This document shows positions 48,089-57,113 of a DNA stretch of 57,113 bases, piece by piece (the stretch's first letter is position 1; the number at the start of each line of letters is the position of its first letter). The notes beneath the pieces are model-generated. The model had not been told where the DNA came from, made no database searches, and saw only the letters and a list, made by a program, of their open reading frames with translations. Source of the DNA: an uncultured Fibrobacter sp. (GTDB taxonomy: Bacteria; Fibrobacterota; Fibrobacteria; Fibrobacterales; Fibrobacteraceae). A program made the translations under genes and the position numbers. The stretch is from NCBI GenBank assembly GCA_947306305.1, contig CAMZGI010000002.1:1-57113 (forward strand). The letters are read 5' to 3'.

Positions 48089-49849
48089 ATGCGTAAACAT
48101 CTTCTTGCAGCACTCGCTCTTGCGGTGCCATCTTTTGCAATCCCCCTTGTGAACCAGCTCGGCTTTGCTCCCGAATCCGAAAAAATAGTCGTCATCCCCG
48201 GCAATGATGCCAACCCGCTTGAAGTCCGCGACATGAGCGGCAAGGCGGTGCTCACGATTGAAGCTCCGATGGTTTATGACTGGGAATACAGCGGCGAAGA
48301 AGTCCAGACATACGATATTTCTTCGATCAAAAAGCCGGGCACGTATCGCTTGTTCAGGGATGGCTACGTTGGCAACCCGATTGTGGTGGGCGAGAATGTT
48401 TATGAAGACGTGACGAAGGCTGCTCTCAAGTGGTTTTATTACCAGCGTGCAGGCATGGCTCTAGAAACTCGTTATGCGGGCAAATGGGCTCGCGCGGCGG
48501 GTCACATGGATGACAAGGTGATTGTCTATGGCACGGATTTGCAGACCGCGACGACGGTCGCGAAAGCAAGCGGCAAGCCAGCTCCCAAGAAAGCCGATGC
48601 AAAGTTCATCAAGTCGCAACGCGGCTGGTACGATGCTGGCGACTACGGCAAGTACATCGTGAATTCGGGCATAACCGTGTTTACGCTCTTGGAACTTTAC
48701 GAGCACTTCCCGGCGTTTATGGACACGCTCCACTGGAACATCCCGCGCGAGTTCCCGAAGATGCCGGAACTCTTGGAAGAAATCCGCTGGAATCTGGACT
48801 GGATGCTTTCGATGCAAGACAAGGACGGCGGCGTTTACCACAAATTGACGTCGCTCAAGTTTGGCTCAAGCACGATGCCAGAACTCGATGGCGTTCAGCG
48901 CTATGCGATTGAAAAAAGCTTGACCGCAACGCTTGATTTTGCTGCTGTGATGGCGCAGGCGTCTCGTGTGTATGCAAAGTTCGACAAGGATTTTGCGAAT
49001 AAAATGCTTAAGGCTTCTGAAGTTGCGTATTTCTGGGCAAAGCGTCACCCGAAGGCATTGTACAAGCAGCCCTCCGATGTGGAAACGGGCGATTATACGT
49101 ATGGCGGCGAGAACGGCAAGGACGAAATTGCTTTTGCGGCGACCGAACTTTACCGTGCGACAAAGAAAGCGGATTACCTCAAGGATTTGAAGCAATACCA
49201 GTTCAGACCCGATGGCCCATGGTGGGGCGATGTGAACATGCTCGCCATTTACCATGTGGCTTTGGATTCGGCGGACTTTGGCGCGAAACTCGGCGGCGAA
49301 GCCCGCAAGACGTTGCTCCATGTGGCGAAGGAACTCCGCAATGTGGGCGACACGAGCGCCTATAGGCTCCCGGCTCTCCCGTCTAGTTGGAACTGGGGCA
49401 GCAACAGCGCTATGGCGAACAATGGAATTGTGCTGATTCACGCCTACTACATCACGGGCGACAAGAGCTTTTTGGATGGAGCCCAGCAATGCTTTGACTA
49501 CTTGCTTGGAAAGAACCCGATGGAAATCTCTTACGTGACTGGATTTGGCTTTAGAAGCCCGCGTAATCCGCACCACCGCGTGAGCGAATCGGACTTTGTC
49601 GATGATCCGGTGCCCGGCATGCTCGTGGGCGGCCCGCATTTGGGCAAGCAAGATATTAACTTGGACGGAAAAGAACTTTGGAAGTGCCCGAATTACGCTG
49701 TTGCTGATAAGCCTGCTCTTGCTTATATTGACAACCGTTGCAGCTACGCGACAAACGAAGTCGCCATCAACTGGAACGCTCCACTCGCTTACCTCGCAGG
49801 CGCATTGCAAGCCATTTACAGCGGACACACCGCAGCGGTCGTGAAGTAA
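48089..49849 (+). CDS. GH9 cellulase with N-terminal Ig-like (CelD_N) domain
   Basis: Signal peptide; VNQLGFAPESEK; RGWYDAGDYGKYIVNSG; GFGFRSPRNPHHR. Confidence 0.95.
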   Translation: MRKHLLAALALAVPSFAIPLVNQLGFAPESEKIVVIPGNDANPLEVRDMSGKAVLTIEAPMVYDWEYSGEEVQTYDISSIKKPGTYRLFRDGYVGNPIVVGENVYEDVTKAALKWFYYQRAGMALETRYAGKWARAAGHMDDKVIVYGTDLQTATTVAKASGKPAPKKADAKFIKSQRGWYDAGDYGKYIVNSGITVFTLLELYEHFPAFMDTLHWNIPREFPKMPELLEEIRWNLDWMLSMQDKDGGVYHKLTSLKFGSSTMPELDGVQRYAIEKSLTATLDFAAVMAQASRVYAKFDKDFANKMLKASEVAYFWAKRHPKALYKQPSDVETGDYTYGGENGKDEIAFAATELYRATKKADYLKDLKQYQFRPDGPWWGDVNMLAIYHVALDSADFGAKLGGEARKTLLHVAKELRNVGDTSAYRLPALPSSWNWGSNSAMANNGIVLIHAYYITGDKSFLDGAQQCFDYLLGKNPMEISYVTGFGFRSPRNPHHRVSESDFVDDPVPGMLVGGPHLGKQDINLDGKELWKCPNYAVADKPALAYIDNRCSYATNEVAINWNAPLAYLAGALQAIYSGHTAAVVK

Positions 49850-49876
49850 ATTTCTAATTTTAATTTGTGTGTAATT

Positions 49877-49913
49877 AATGCCTATAGCGTTTTGCCTATA
49901 GGCATTTTTTTTT
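49877..49913 (+). terminator. Rho-independent terminator
   Basis: AATGCCTATAG...CTATAGGCATT + T-run. Confidence 0.88.
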
Positions 49914-50047
49914 GTAAAGGAATTGTGTAAATAAATGACAAAACTTTTACATCAATTTTTGTAAAAATCATTTAGCCGCTCTTTACGCAAAAATGTTGGT
50001 CTCTCAAAAATGAATGTGCTAGTTTGATTAAAAAAAAGGAGGTCATC

Positions 50048-51586
50048 ATGAAAAACATGAAATGCAAACTGTTCGTTCTAATTGCTGTGATTGCGGTGGC
50101 GTGCACGCTGCTGTGCGTGTTTATCTGCCGTGGCGGCGATCATGAAAAATCAACTGACGACAAAACTACCGAAGTTGGCGACCCTGATGATGAACGTGTT
50201 GAAGTTGCTACGGTTTATGCAGTAGAGAAATCTTCAGAGCCTTCTGCAAAATTTTCGAGAGATGTAGATAAAGTAATGAAAAGCGTAAGCGGTCTTAAAA
50301 CAACTGGAAAGACTGTCCTTGGGGCACGACGCGGAAAGTCTGCTGCATTTTCGGAAGGTTCTGGCGGTATCGGCGATGGATTGGCAGGGCTGCTTGGCGG
50401 CTCTGCCGAGGCTTCGATGGTGCGAAAAAAATCTGCTCCGAGAAAAAGCAAATTGGCCGCAGCAGTTAGGGCTGAAGTTTCGGATAGCGATGAAAGTCGT
50501 GATGAAACATTTGTTCGTAAAAGGATAGTTGGCGGAAGTCACAATAATCGCAAGTCAGGATTGCTCACGGCTGGAGAGTGGAATGATTTGGATAATTGGA
50601 AATTCTGGTCGGGAATTTTAAACGATAATGATTTTTATGGAAAAACAGAATACTGGAAATTCTTCCCCAAAAATCTAGTGGCGGTTCGATTAGTTGATGC
50701 GAATGGTACAGGTTTTGCCAATGTCACAGTGGAACTGCTCAAAAGAGATTCTTTGGAGTTTGCGACCAAGACCGATAACGAGGGATATGCTTACTGCTGG
50801 ATAAATTTGTTTAGCGATGATAAAAAAGAACTTGAAGCTAAAGATTTTTCGTTGAAGGTAAATGGCGAACACTTTAAAGGTCCTTTCAAGCTCACCGCCA
50901 AAGGCGATGAAAAGCTTAATGTCAATGTTATTTTCAAAAAAGGAATTAAGCATGCGAAGGCTAAAGCTGATGTCGCTTTTATCGTCGATGCGACGGGTTC
51001 AATGCGCGATGAAATTCAATTCCTCAAGTCCGATCTCACACAAATTATCAACCATGCAAGCGCAGAAAGCAAAGTGGCTTTGCGTACGGCAGCGCTCTTT
51101 TACCGAGACGTTGGTGATGAATTCCTCACTCGCCATGATGATTTTTCGAACGATGTTTCTAAAACTCAGAAATATATCTCCGAGCAAGATGCGGATGGCG
51201 GTGGAGACTATCCCGAAGCGGTCCACACGGCACTTGAAGCTTCGTTGCAAAACCTTTCTTGGGATGCGTCGGCGCGTTCTCGCATTGCTTTCTTGATTCT
51301 CGATGCGCCTGCTCATTATGAACCGCAGATCATTGAAAGCCTCCAGAAATCTATTGCTCTCTATGCTAAAAATGGCATCAAGCTGATTCCTGTGGCGGCA
51401 AGCGGAGTCGATAAGGATACTGAATTTATGCTGCGATTCTTTGACGTTTCGACGGGCGGAACGTACGTGTTCCTCACTGACGATAGCGGCATTGGAAATT
51501 CGCACATCAAGGCTTCTGTCGGCGACCACAAAATTGAGAGCCTTGCAGATTTGATGGTTCGTCTCATCAAGAAATACGTGAAATAA
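50048..51586 (+). CDS. Membrane-anchored/secreted VWA-domain protein
   Basis: N-terminal hydrophobic segment; DVAFIVDATGSMRDEIQFLKSDL MIDAS; DADGGGDYPEAVHTAL. Confidence 0.85.
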   Translation: MKNMKCKLFVLIAVIAVACTLLCVFICRGGDHEKSTDDKTTEVGDPDDERVEVATVYAVEKSSEPSAKFSRDVDKVMKSVSGLKTTGKTVLGARRGKSAAFSEGSGGIGDGLAGLLGGSAEASMVRKKSAPRKSKLAAAVRAEVSDSDESRDETFVRKRIVGGSHNNRKSGLLTAGEWNDLDNWKFWSGILNDNDFYGKTEYWKFFPKNLVAVRLVDANGTGFANVTVELLKRDSLEFATKTDNEGYAYCWINLFSDDKKELEAKDFSLKVNGEHFKGPFKLTAKGDEKLNVNVIFKKGIKHAKAKADVAFIVDATGSMRDEIQFLKSDLTQIINHASAESKVALRTAALFYRDVGDEFLTRHDDFSNDVSKTQKYISEQDADGGGDYPEAVHTALEASLQNLSWDASARSRIAFLILDAPAHYEPQIIESLQKSIALYAKNGIKLIPVAASGVDKDTEFMLRFFDVSTGGTYVFLTDDSGIGNSHIKASVGDHKIESLADLMVRLIKKYVK

Positions 51587-51639
51587 GGAGGTAAAAAAAT
51601 AAGAAAGATAAAGGATAAACTAATAACGGAAAAATAAAG

Positions 51640-51662
51640 TGCTCGCTCGGCGAGCATTTTCT
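51640..51662 (+). terminator. Rho-independent terminator
   Basis: TGCTCGC-TCG-GCGAGCA followed by TTTT. Confidence 0.75.
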
Positions 51663-51675
51663 ATAATTTGCGTTG

Positions 51676-52311
51676 ATGTCCGAAATTTCGTATAGCAAAA
51701 AGAATGACAAGATTGAATGTGTCCGTTGCAAGGATTGGGAAAAATCGTATCCGCCGCATACGCATGCAAATCATCTGATGGTTGGCTATATCGAAGAAGG
51801 TTCAGTTTGCTTGGTGATGAACGGCGAATCTTTGGTTTATCACGCTGGAGACAAATTCCAAATTTTACCGAATGTGCTGCACGAAATCAAGACCGTTGGT
51901 AATCAAAGTTATTCGATGTCGGTGATGTGCGTTTTGGTCGATGAATCGGAATGTTCGGAAGTTCGCGACTATGGAGATGCCGTTGCCCGATTGAATGAGC
52001 TGCGCAAAAGCATTCTTGAAAATCCTGAAAATATTTATTTGATAGAACAAATGGCTCACGATGCGTGCATTAGCCCGTTCCACATGATCCGGGAATTTAA
52101 AAAGGCCTTTGGGCTTACGCCGCACCAGTTCCAGATGCAGTGCAAAGTCCGCAGGGCTCAAAAAATGCTTGAAGAAAAGAGTGCGTCCGAAGTGACTTAC
52201 GATGCGGGATTTTATGACCAAAGTCACATGGATCGTTGCTTTAAAAAAGTGGTTGGGTTGTCGCCCAAGGAATATAAGCGGGCCGTGAAGCCCGCGACGG
52301 ATGCCGATTGA
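51676..52311 (+). CDS. AraC-family regulator with N-terminal cupin
   Basis: PHTHANHLMVGYIEEGSV; HDACISPFHMIREFKKAFGLTPHQFQMQCKVRRAQKML...DQSHMDRCFKKVVGLSPKEYKR. Confidence 0.93.
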   Translation: MSEISYSKKNDKIECVRCKDWEKSYPPHTHANHLMVGYIEEGSVCLVMNGESLVYHAGDKFQILPNVLHEIKTVGNQSYSMSVMCVLVDESECSEVRDYGDAVARLNELRKSILENPENIYLIEQMAHDACISPFHMIREFKKAFGLTPHQFQMQCKVRRAQKMLEEKSASEVTYDAGFYDQSHMDRCFKKVVGLSPKEYKRAVKPATDAD

Positions 52312-52330
52312 TTTGAATACTTTATTCTAA

Positions 52331-52568
52331 TACATACTAAAATGGATTTTTGTGTTTTTAGTATGTAAAAAAGGATGTGTAAACATCGAAAAATGCATGA
52401 AAAATGCTTGAAAGGGAATTTTTTCCCTCAAAAAATCATGGAAAAATCCCAATTTGGATTAAATTTTACATACTAAATTCTCTAAAACGAGTCTTTAGTA
52501 TGTAAGGTGAAATTAATAGTTGCGAGGATTACATACTAAATGTGGAGATAGTTTCCTTTAGTATGTAA
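52331..52568. repeat. Three inverted-repeat units built from TTACATACTAAA / TTTAGTATGTAA
   Basis: Arms 52331-52342/52356-52367, 52466-52477/52494-52505, 52529-52540/52557-52568; loops of 13, 16 and 16 nt. Confidence 0.95.
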
Positions 52569-52958
52569 TTAGCATAACGCAGGAATGAATTTTGCGAATA
52601 AATAAAGCCCGTCTTCGCTTGCGTTTACCTCGTGTGGAACTTTGGCTGGCATAATCGAAATCACGCCCGGAACGTATTCGAGTTTAATGCCGTTGTTCAC
52701 GCATGTTCCGCTCCCTGCGATAACTTCGTGCGTTTCAAGTTGCGTTTCGTGAATGTGGTTTTTGATGCTCTTGTTTGGCGCGATGCGGACCAGATGATAG
52801 CTGAATGTGCCGCCAGTTTCTTTTGCCGTGATGATGTGCTTGAGCTCTACGCCTTCGAATGTAGGGTGCTTGCTCCAAGCGATTCTTTCGAATGCTATTG
52901 TCTTGCCGGGGAGCCTGAGTTCGCCGTTGTTGAATTTTTCAAAAAGTTCTTTTTCCAT
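52569..52958 (-). CDS. Cupin-domain protein
   Basis: HIHETQLETHEVIAGSGTCVNNGIKLEYVPGVISIMPAKVPHEV. Confidence 0.85.
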   Translation of the reverse strand: MEKELFEKFNNGELRLPGKTIAFERIAWSKHPTFEGVELKHIITAKETGGTFSYHLVRIAPNKSIKNHIHETQLETHEVIAGSGTCVNNGIKLEYVPGVISIMPAKVPHEVNASEDGLYLFAKFIPALC

Positions 52959-53150
52959 AATGAGTTCCTTTTGTTTAGTAGTGGAGCGCGGCTTTGAACG
53001 TTTACGATGCTTGTCGAAACTGTGCCGCGGTTGTACCCGTATTTTATAAAAGGAGCTGCAGAAAAAATTGTATAAAATTGCGGAAAAATTCTCTCAGCAA
53101 TTGCGTTTATTTATTATATATTGGATATATGAAATTGGAGGGCGAGCATC

Positions 53151-53672
53151 GTGAAAATCGAAGACTACATTATATCTGTTCCTGATTTCCCGAAACCGGG
53201 CATTCTTTTCCGCGATATTACAGGAATTTTGGGCAATGCCGATGCGCTCAAGTTAACGTTAGATAGTCTTTATGCGGCACTTCAAAATATTGAATTTGAT
53301 GTTGTTGCTGGGCTTGAGTCGCGTGGCTTTTTATTTGGTGTGCCTGTTGCCGAGCATTTCCATAAGCCGTTTGTGCCGGTTCGCAAAAAGGGGAAACTCC
53401 CGCGTGAAACTGTAGATGTCACGTATGATTTGGAGTATGGAACCGCCTGCATAGAAATTAACAAGGATGCGATTGAGCCGGGGGATCGCGTTGTTGTGAT
53501 TGACGATTTGCTTGCTACTGGAGGCACCGCGCGAGCTGCGATTCAGCTTGTTGAAAAAGTGGGCGGTAAAGTGGAATGTTGTGCGTTTATCATAGAACTT
53601 TTAGACCTGAAAGGGCGCGAGGCGCTTTCGGAGTATCGCGTGGAAACATTGACCCAGTTCTTGGGACATTAA
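53151..53672 (+). CDS. apt: Adenine phosphoribosyltransferase
   Basis: PDFPKPGILFRDITGIL...VAGLESRGFLFGVPVA...VVVIDDLLATGGTA. Confidence 0.97.
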   Translation: MKIEDYIISVPDFPKPGILFRDITGILGNADALKLTLDSLYAALQNIEFDVVAGLESRGFLFGVPVAEHFHKPFVPVRKKGKLPRETVDVTYDLEYGTACIEINKDAIEPGDRVVVIDDLLATGGTARAAIQLVEKVGGKVECCAFIIELLDLKGREALSEYRVETLTQFLGH

Positions 53673-53735
53673 ACTTTTGGATGTTTTCAAAAGCTATATT
53701 TTTGTGGGGATAATTCCTTGCAGGAGGTTGATGAT

Positions 53736-53906
53736 ATGTCTGACTCGCTAAATGAAAAGCAGGACGCCAACTTGCAAAAGAAAGAGGAACGCATCAAGAG
53801 AATGCGCAATTGGCTGGGTGTCAAAGAAACGTCGTCGTTTGGCGGTTATGCCGACGATAGCGGTGGCGTTGTTTATGGCGATGGACACTCCGGATGGAAT
53901 AGGTAG
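53736..53906 (+). CDS. Small hypothetical protein
   Basis: ATG preceded by AGGAGG; charged N-term, Gly-rich C-term. Confidence 0.5.
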   Translation: MSDSLNEKQDANLQKKEERIKRMRNWLGVKETSSFGGYADDSGGVVYGDGHSGWNR

Positions 53907-53915
53907 TTGTCGGCC

Positions 53916-54121
53916 TTAGTGAACTTTGTTTGCTACAATCTTCCTGCCACTTTTCTGCAAACTCAAATCTAGGCCTAAGTAACGCCAAAAGCGTTTATCG
54001 TCATATTTCTTGTAGAATTCCCCCTGCTCCGGTTCCTGCGAATCAGATTCTGCGCGGGCCGCAATCATGTCTTCAAGAACGACGACATAAATTGTCCGGT
54101 TCGGACTTGTAAAACTTTTTA
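53916..54121 (-). pseudogene. Orphan C-terminal coding fragment (possible gene remnant)
   Basis: Minus-strand frame AVKSFTSPNRTIYVVVLEDMIAARAESDSQEPEQGEFYKKYDDKRFWRYLGLDLSLQKSGRKIVANKVH* with no clear start. Confidence 0.35.
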
Positions 54122-54318
54122 CGGCTCAAGGCATCCTGATACGAGGCAAGGATGCCAATCTCAAAAATACTTGATAAAATACCGTAAAAACCCCCGACAG
54201 GCACTTGATTTTTACATCAAAATTTGGGCCAAATGGCACTTTTTTATAAAAATGTGGAAAATTTCCAAAAATTGGGCGGGAAAATGTGTATATTTATAAG
54301 AAAATTGGGTAGGAAAAA

Positions 54319-55656
54319 GTGTTTAAGAGAAAAATCGACCAAATTCTGGGAAATTGGCTGAACGAGCCGAAGCATAAGCCCCTTGTGGTAAAAGGGGTTC
54401 GTCAATGCGGCAAAACCAGCAGCGTCAAGGCTTTTGCGGAGAGCCATTTCAAGCACGTGGTGTATCTGGATTTCCGCGAGCACCCGGATTACAAGAAGTT
54501 CTTCGAGCCCAATGTTTCCGTAGCATCTATCATCATGCGCATTTCTGCTGCGCTACCTGCGGCAGAAATCGAGCCCAATGAAACATGCTTTGTCTTTGAC
54601 GAAATTCAGGATTGCCCGTTGGCCCGCAGTTCCCTCAAGTATTTTTTCTTGGATGGCCGGTACGAGGTGATGTGTACGGGCTCACTCCTTGGAGTGCATG
54701 GCTACAAGACAAAAAATGAGACGGATGACGAGCAGGCCCCCTCAATCCCGGTGGGGTTCGAGCACATCGTTGAAATGTTTCCGATGGATTTTGAGGAATG
54801 GCTCTGGGCCAACGGAATCAAACCGATGCATTTCGATTATCTAAAGGAATGCCTGCAAAACGAGACGCCTGTTGACGCAGCGATTCACGATCGGTTTAGG
54901 GAATTACTCACCCAGTATGTCATTATCGGCGGCATGCCGGAGGTGGTAACAACCTTTTTAGAAAGTGGTCTTGTCGGCAAGGCACTTGCCATACAGAAGC
55001 GGATTGTAGATGAATACAAGGCCGACATGGTCAAGTACGCCGCGAAAGAGGATAGGGCGCACATTCGTGAATGCTTTGAATCTATTCCTTCGCAACTCGC
55101 CCGAGAATACAAGAAATTTTCGTACAGCGTTGTGAAGAAAGGCGGTCGCGGACGTGATTACGCCGGCAGCCTGCAGTGGATTGAGGATGCAGGAATTATC
55201 CGGCGTTGCTACAATGTCGAAAAGACGGAACTGCCTTTGGACGGCAACAAAATCTCAAGCGAGTTCAAGGTCTATATGGCCGACATTGGCCTGCTGATTT
55301 CAATGCTCGAAGACGGAACGCAGTCAAGTATTTTAAGCGGGGATCTGCTGGGCTACAAGGGCGCCATTTACGAAAATTTAGTTGCCGACATATTTGGCAA
55401 GATGGGCCGCAAGCTTTATTACTACCACAAGGACAGCGGCGTTGAACTGGACTTTGTCATGCGCTACCGCGGCAAGTGTACGCCGGTAGAGTGCAAGGCA
55501 AAAAACGGCGATGCTAAATCTATGCGAACCGTACTTAAGAACAAAGAAAAGTACCATGTGGAGCAAGCCATGAAACTGGGCGACTACAATGTCGGCCACA
55601 ATGGAGAAACGCTTACGCTTCCCATGTACATGGGGTTCCTGCTGACAGAGGCTTGA
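54319..55656 (+). CDS. AAA ATPase with DUF4143 (nuclease-fold) C-terminus
   Basis: KPLVVKGVRQCGKTSSVKAFA; CFVFDEIQDCP; YYYHKDSGVELDFVMRYRGKCTPVECKAKNG. Confidence 0.92.
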   Translation: MFKRKIDQILGNWLNEPKHKPLVVKGVRQCGKTSSVKAFAESHFKHVVYLDFREHPDYKKFFEPNVSVASIIMRISAALPAAEIEPNETCFVFDEIQDCPLARSSLKYFFLDGRYEVMCTGSLLGVHGYKTKNETDDEQAPSIPVGFEHIVEMFPMDFEEWLWANGIKPMHFDYLKECLQNETPVDAAIHDRFRELLTQYVIIGGMPEVVTTFLESGLVGKALAIQKRIVDEYKADMVKYAAKEDRAHIRECFESIPSQLAREYKKFSYSVVKKGGRGRDYAGSLQWIEDAGIIRRCYNVEKTELPLDGNKISSEFKVYMADIGLLISMLEDGTQSSILSGDLLGYKGAIYENLVADIFGKMGRKLYYYHKDSGVELDFVMRYRGKCTPVECKAKNGDAKSMRTVLKNKEKYHVEQAMKLGDYNVGHNGETLTLPMYMGFLLTEA

Positions 55657-55715
55657 TAAGCGAGTTCAGACGCTCTAGGAAGAAGGGTTGATGCTGGAGT
55701 TTTTGGAGAAGTAAA

Positions 55716-56948
55716 ATGACGGACCGGATTCTTTTTACCATTGCCCTTGCGGTGTCGCTTTGCTTTGGCTACGGTCACTGCTGGGAACAGGACCTGATGC
55801 TTAACGTCAACGTGCGCGACGACTATCTTGTTGTCGGTGCCCTTGGCTGGTTTCCTATCCCGAGTGTGTATTATAAGGTTCTTGATTATCCGTACGCACA
55901 TCGCTATGCGGCAATCGAGAAGGATTTCGAAGAGGATCCGGGGCGTCTCCTTTGGGCGGTCTATTATCCGTTCCCCCGTTATATGTATTCGGCACTGGTC
56001 GCGACGCCGGATAGTGTTTACGTTGATGGCAAGGGTGATTTCCTCAGCATGGAGGGGGAGGGCGACTTGGGCATGATTCCGCCGAAGGATTTGAAATTGC
56101 CTGCCGAAGGGGATTCGCTTGCTACGCTTTCCCCGAATTCTATGCGAAGGATATGGCGGGGAGATGCCGCTATCGCTCCGCTTTCTGCGTTTGATGTTAT
56201 TGTCAGCACCTTGATTCGTTATCGCAAGTGGTATGCTGACAGGTGGGACGTTGACAGAATTTCTTTATACATTGATGGCAGTTTCTTTAGGCAGAACAGG
56301 TTCCATGAATTGAGCCCTTTGATAATTGCGTTGAAAGAGATTGGTTTCAGGTATGTCAAGGTCAATGTCGATGACTCGGATGATGCTTTCTGCTTTCGTT
56401 CGATGGAAATGGCCCATCGGGAAATTTACCGATTGACCGGTTTGGCGCCTCAAATGGATGACCCCCGCAGTTTTCGAAGGCTGGTTGCGCCCAATTTGAA
56501 GATGGAACTGGCGCGCTTGTCCGCGATGGAATTTTTGAAAAAATTCAACAATGATATCGACCGAATTCTTGGGGAAGTAACTGGTTTGTCGAAGGCCGAC
56601 AGTGACATGCCATCCGGCAAAGTCTTTATTCCGTGGCGGGCCGATGATATCAAGGTGCGCGGCTCCCGTTCCGCCAAAGATGTCCTGGAAACCATAAGAC
56701 GTCGCGGGCCGGAATTGTGCGATATCTATAACAATTTCCTGAAGAAGAAATCCGGATTCGATGGCCGCGTTGTCTTGAGATTTGAGATTGCTCCGAGCGG
56801 TGAAGTTGTCCGTACAGCCGTCGCGTATTCCTCGACCGGCTATGAGGAATTCGATAATGCGGTCAGGGACGCTGTCGGCCAGATGACGTTTGGCGCGGTG
56901 GAGTCCGGAAGCACGAAAGTGGTTGTCCCGCTTACGTTATACCAGTGA
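55716..56948 (+). CDS. Secreted protein with TonB/AgmX-PglI-type C-terminal domain
   Basis: C-term GRVVLRFEIAPSGEVVRTAVAYSSTGYEEFDNAVRDAVGQMTFG. Confidence 0.75.
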   Translation: MTDRILFTIALAVSLCFGYGHCWEQDLMLNVNVRDDYLVVGALGWFPIPSVYYKVLDYPYAHRYAAIEKDFEEDPGRLLWAVYYPFPRYMYSALVATPDSVYVDGKGDFLSMEGEGDLGMIPPKDLKLPAEGDSLATLSPNSMRRIWRGDAAIAPLSAFDVIVSTLIRYRKWYADRWDVDRISLYIDGSFFRQNRFHELSPLIIALKEIGFRYVKVNVDDSDDAFCFRSMEMAHREIYRLTGLAPQMDDPRSFRRLVAPNLKMELARLSAMEFLKKFNNDIDRILGEVTGLSKADSDMPSGKVFIPWRADDIKVRGSRSAKDVLETIRRRGPELCDIYNNFLKKKSGFDGRVVLRFEIAPSGEVVRTAVAYSSTGYEEFDNAVRDAVGQMTFGAVESGSTKVVVPLTLYQ

Positions 56949-56954
56949 AAAAAC

Positions 56955-56983
56955 ATTCCCCGGCATTTGCCGAGGAATTTTTT
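56955..56983 (+). terminator. Rho-independent terminator
   Basis: ATTCCCCGGCA-TT-TGCCGAGGAAT (one mismatch) + T-run. Confidence 0.75.
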
Positions 56984-57049
56984 GCTAAAAGGAGACTCTC
57001 GCACGGAGGCGGGGGTGACATGTAAGGCGCGGGGGCGCGCCTTTCGCGA

Positions 57050-57113
57050 TTAATAGCGGTAGTGTTCAGCCTTGTACGGGCCTTCCACAGGAACGCCGAT
57101 GTAGTCGGCTTGA
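57050..57113 (-). CDS. ahcY: Adenosylhomocysteinase, C-terminal fragment (truncated by window edge)
   Basis: Minus strand reads QADYIGVPVEGPYKAEHYRY*, the conserved C-terminus of S-adenosylhomocysteine hydrolase. Confidence 0.9.
   Translation of the reverse strand, partial: QADYIGVPVEGPYKAEHYRY

Noticed and set aside
52331-52568. CRISPR array
   Set aside because: Repeats are inverted pairs of 12-mers with irregular spacing (98 and 23 nt between units) and no cas genes nearby

Overview
The 57 kb window looks like a Fibrobacter-type (Fibrobacterota) chromosome. This is inferred from a T9SS-style C-terminal sorting tail, GH5/GH9 cellulases, outer-membrane beta-barrel operons and BspA-like repeat cassettes; no database search was run. 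Layout: (i) 1-8.8 kb, accessory region with four BspA/DUF285 repeat cassettes, an HNH-like protein, a NADAR protein, a small caspase/CHAT-like protein, a macro-domain+HTH protein and a VWA protein; (ii) 8.9-15.0 kb, AT-rich glycan cluster with four glycosyltransferases and a Wzx-type flippase; (iii) 15.1-18.2 kb, a 190-aa orphan and a tandem AAA+ ATPase; (iv) 18.4-38 kb, mostly housekeeping/metabolic genes (TatD-associated radical SAM, PdxK-like kinase, CytX-like transporter, MetE, LysR, PAP2, histidine phosphatase, DsbD, ECF sigma, PorZ/propeller-like protein, CCA transferase, GT2, Rpn nuclease, LpxA, GH5); (v) 38.6-49.9 kb, an operon of outer-membrane proteins ending in a GH18-like protein with a degenerate catalytic motif, then a GH9 cellulase; (vi) 50-57 kb, VWA protein, AraC, cupin, apt, DUF4143 ATPase, TonB-C-like protein and the 3' end of ahcY on the minus strand. 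The strongest unexplained signals are: three consecutive inverted-repeat units built from the 12-mer TTACATACTAAA (52331-52568); an identical TTGACA-N17-TATATT promoter before three unrelated minus-strand genes, two of which also share a conserved ~190-nt leader; a cytoplasmic DUF285 cassette island with conserved N/C caps, a histone-H1-like tail fusion and a shared uncharacterised C-terminal domain; a pseudo-GH18 (DGVELDWQ) in an outer-membrane operon with tandem paralogous barrels; and a TGTTTAC repeat cluster between divergent cellulase and surface-protein genes.
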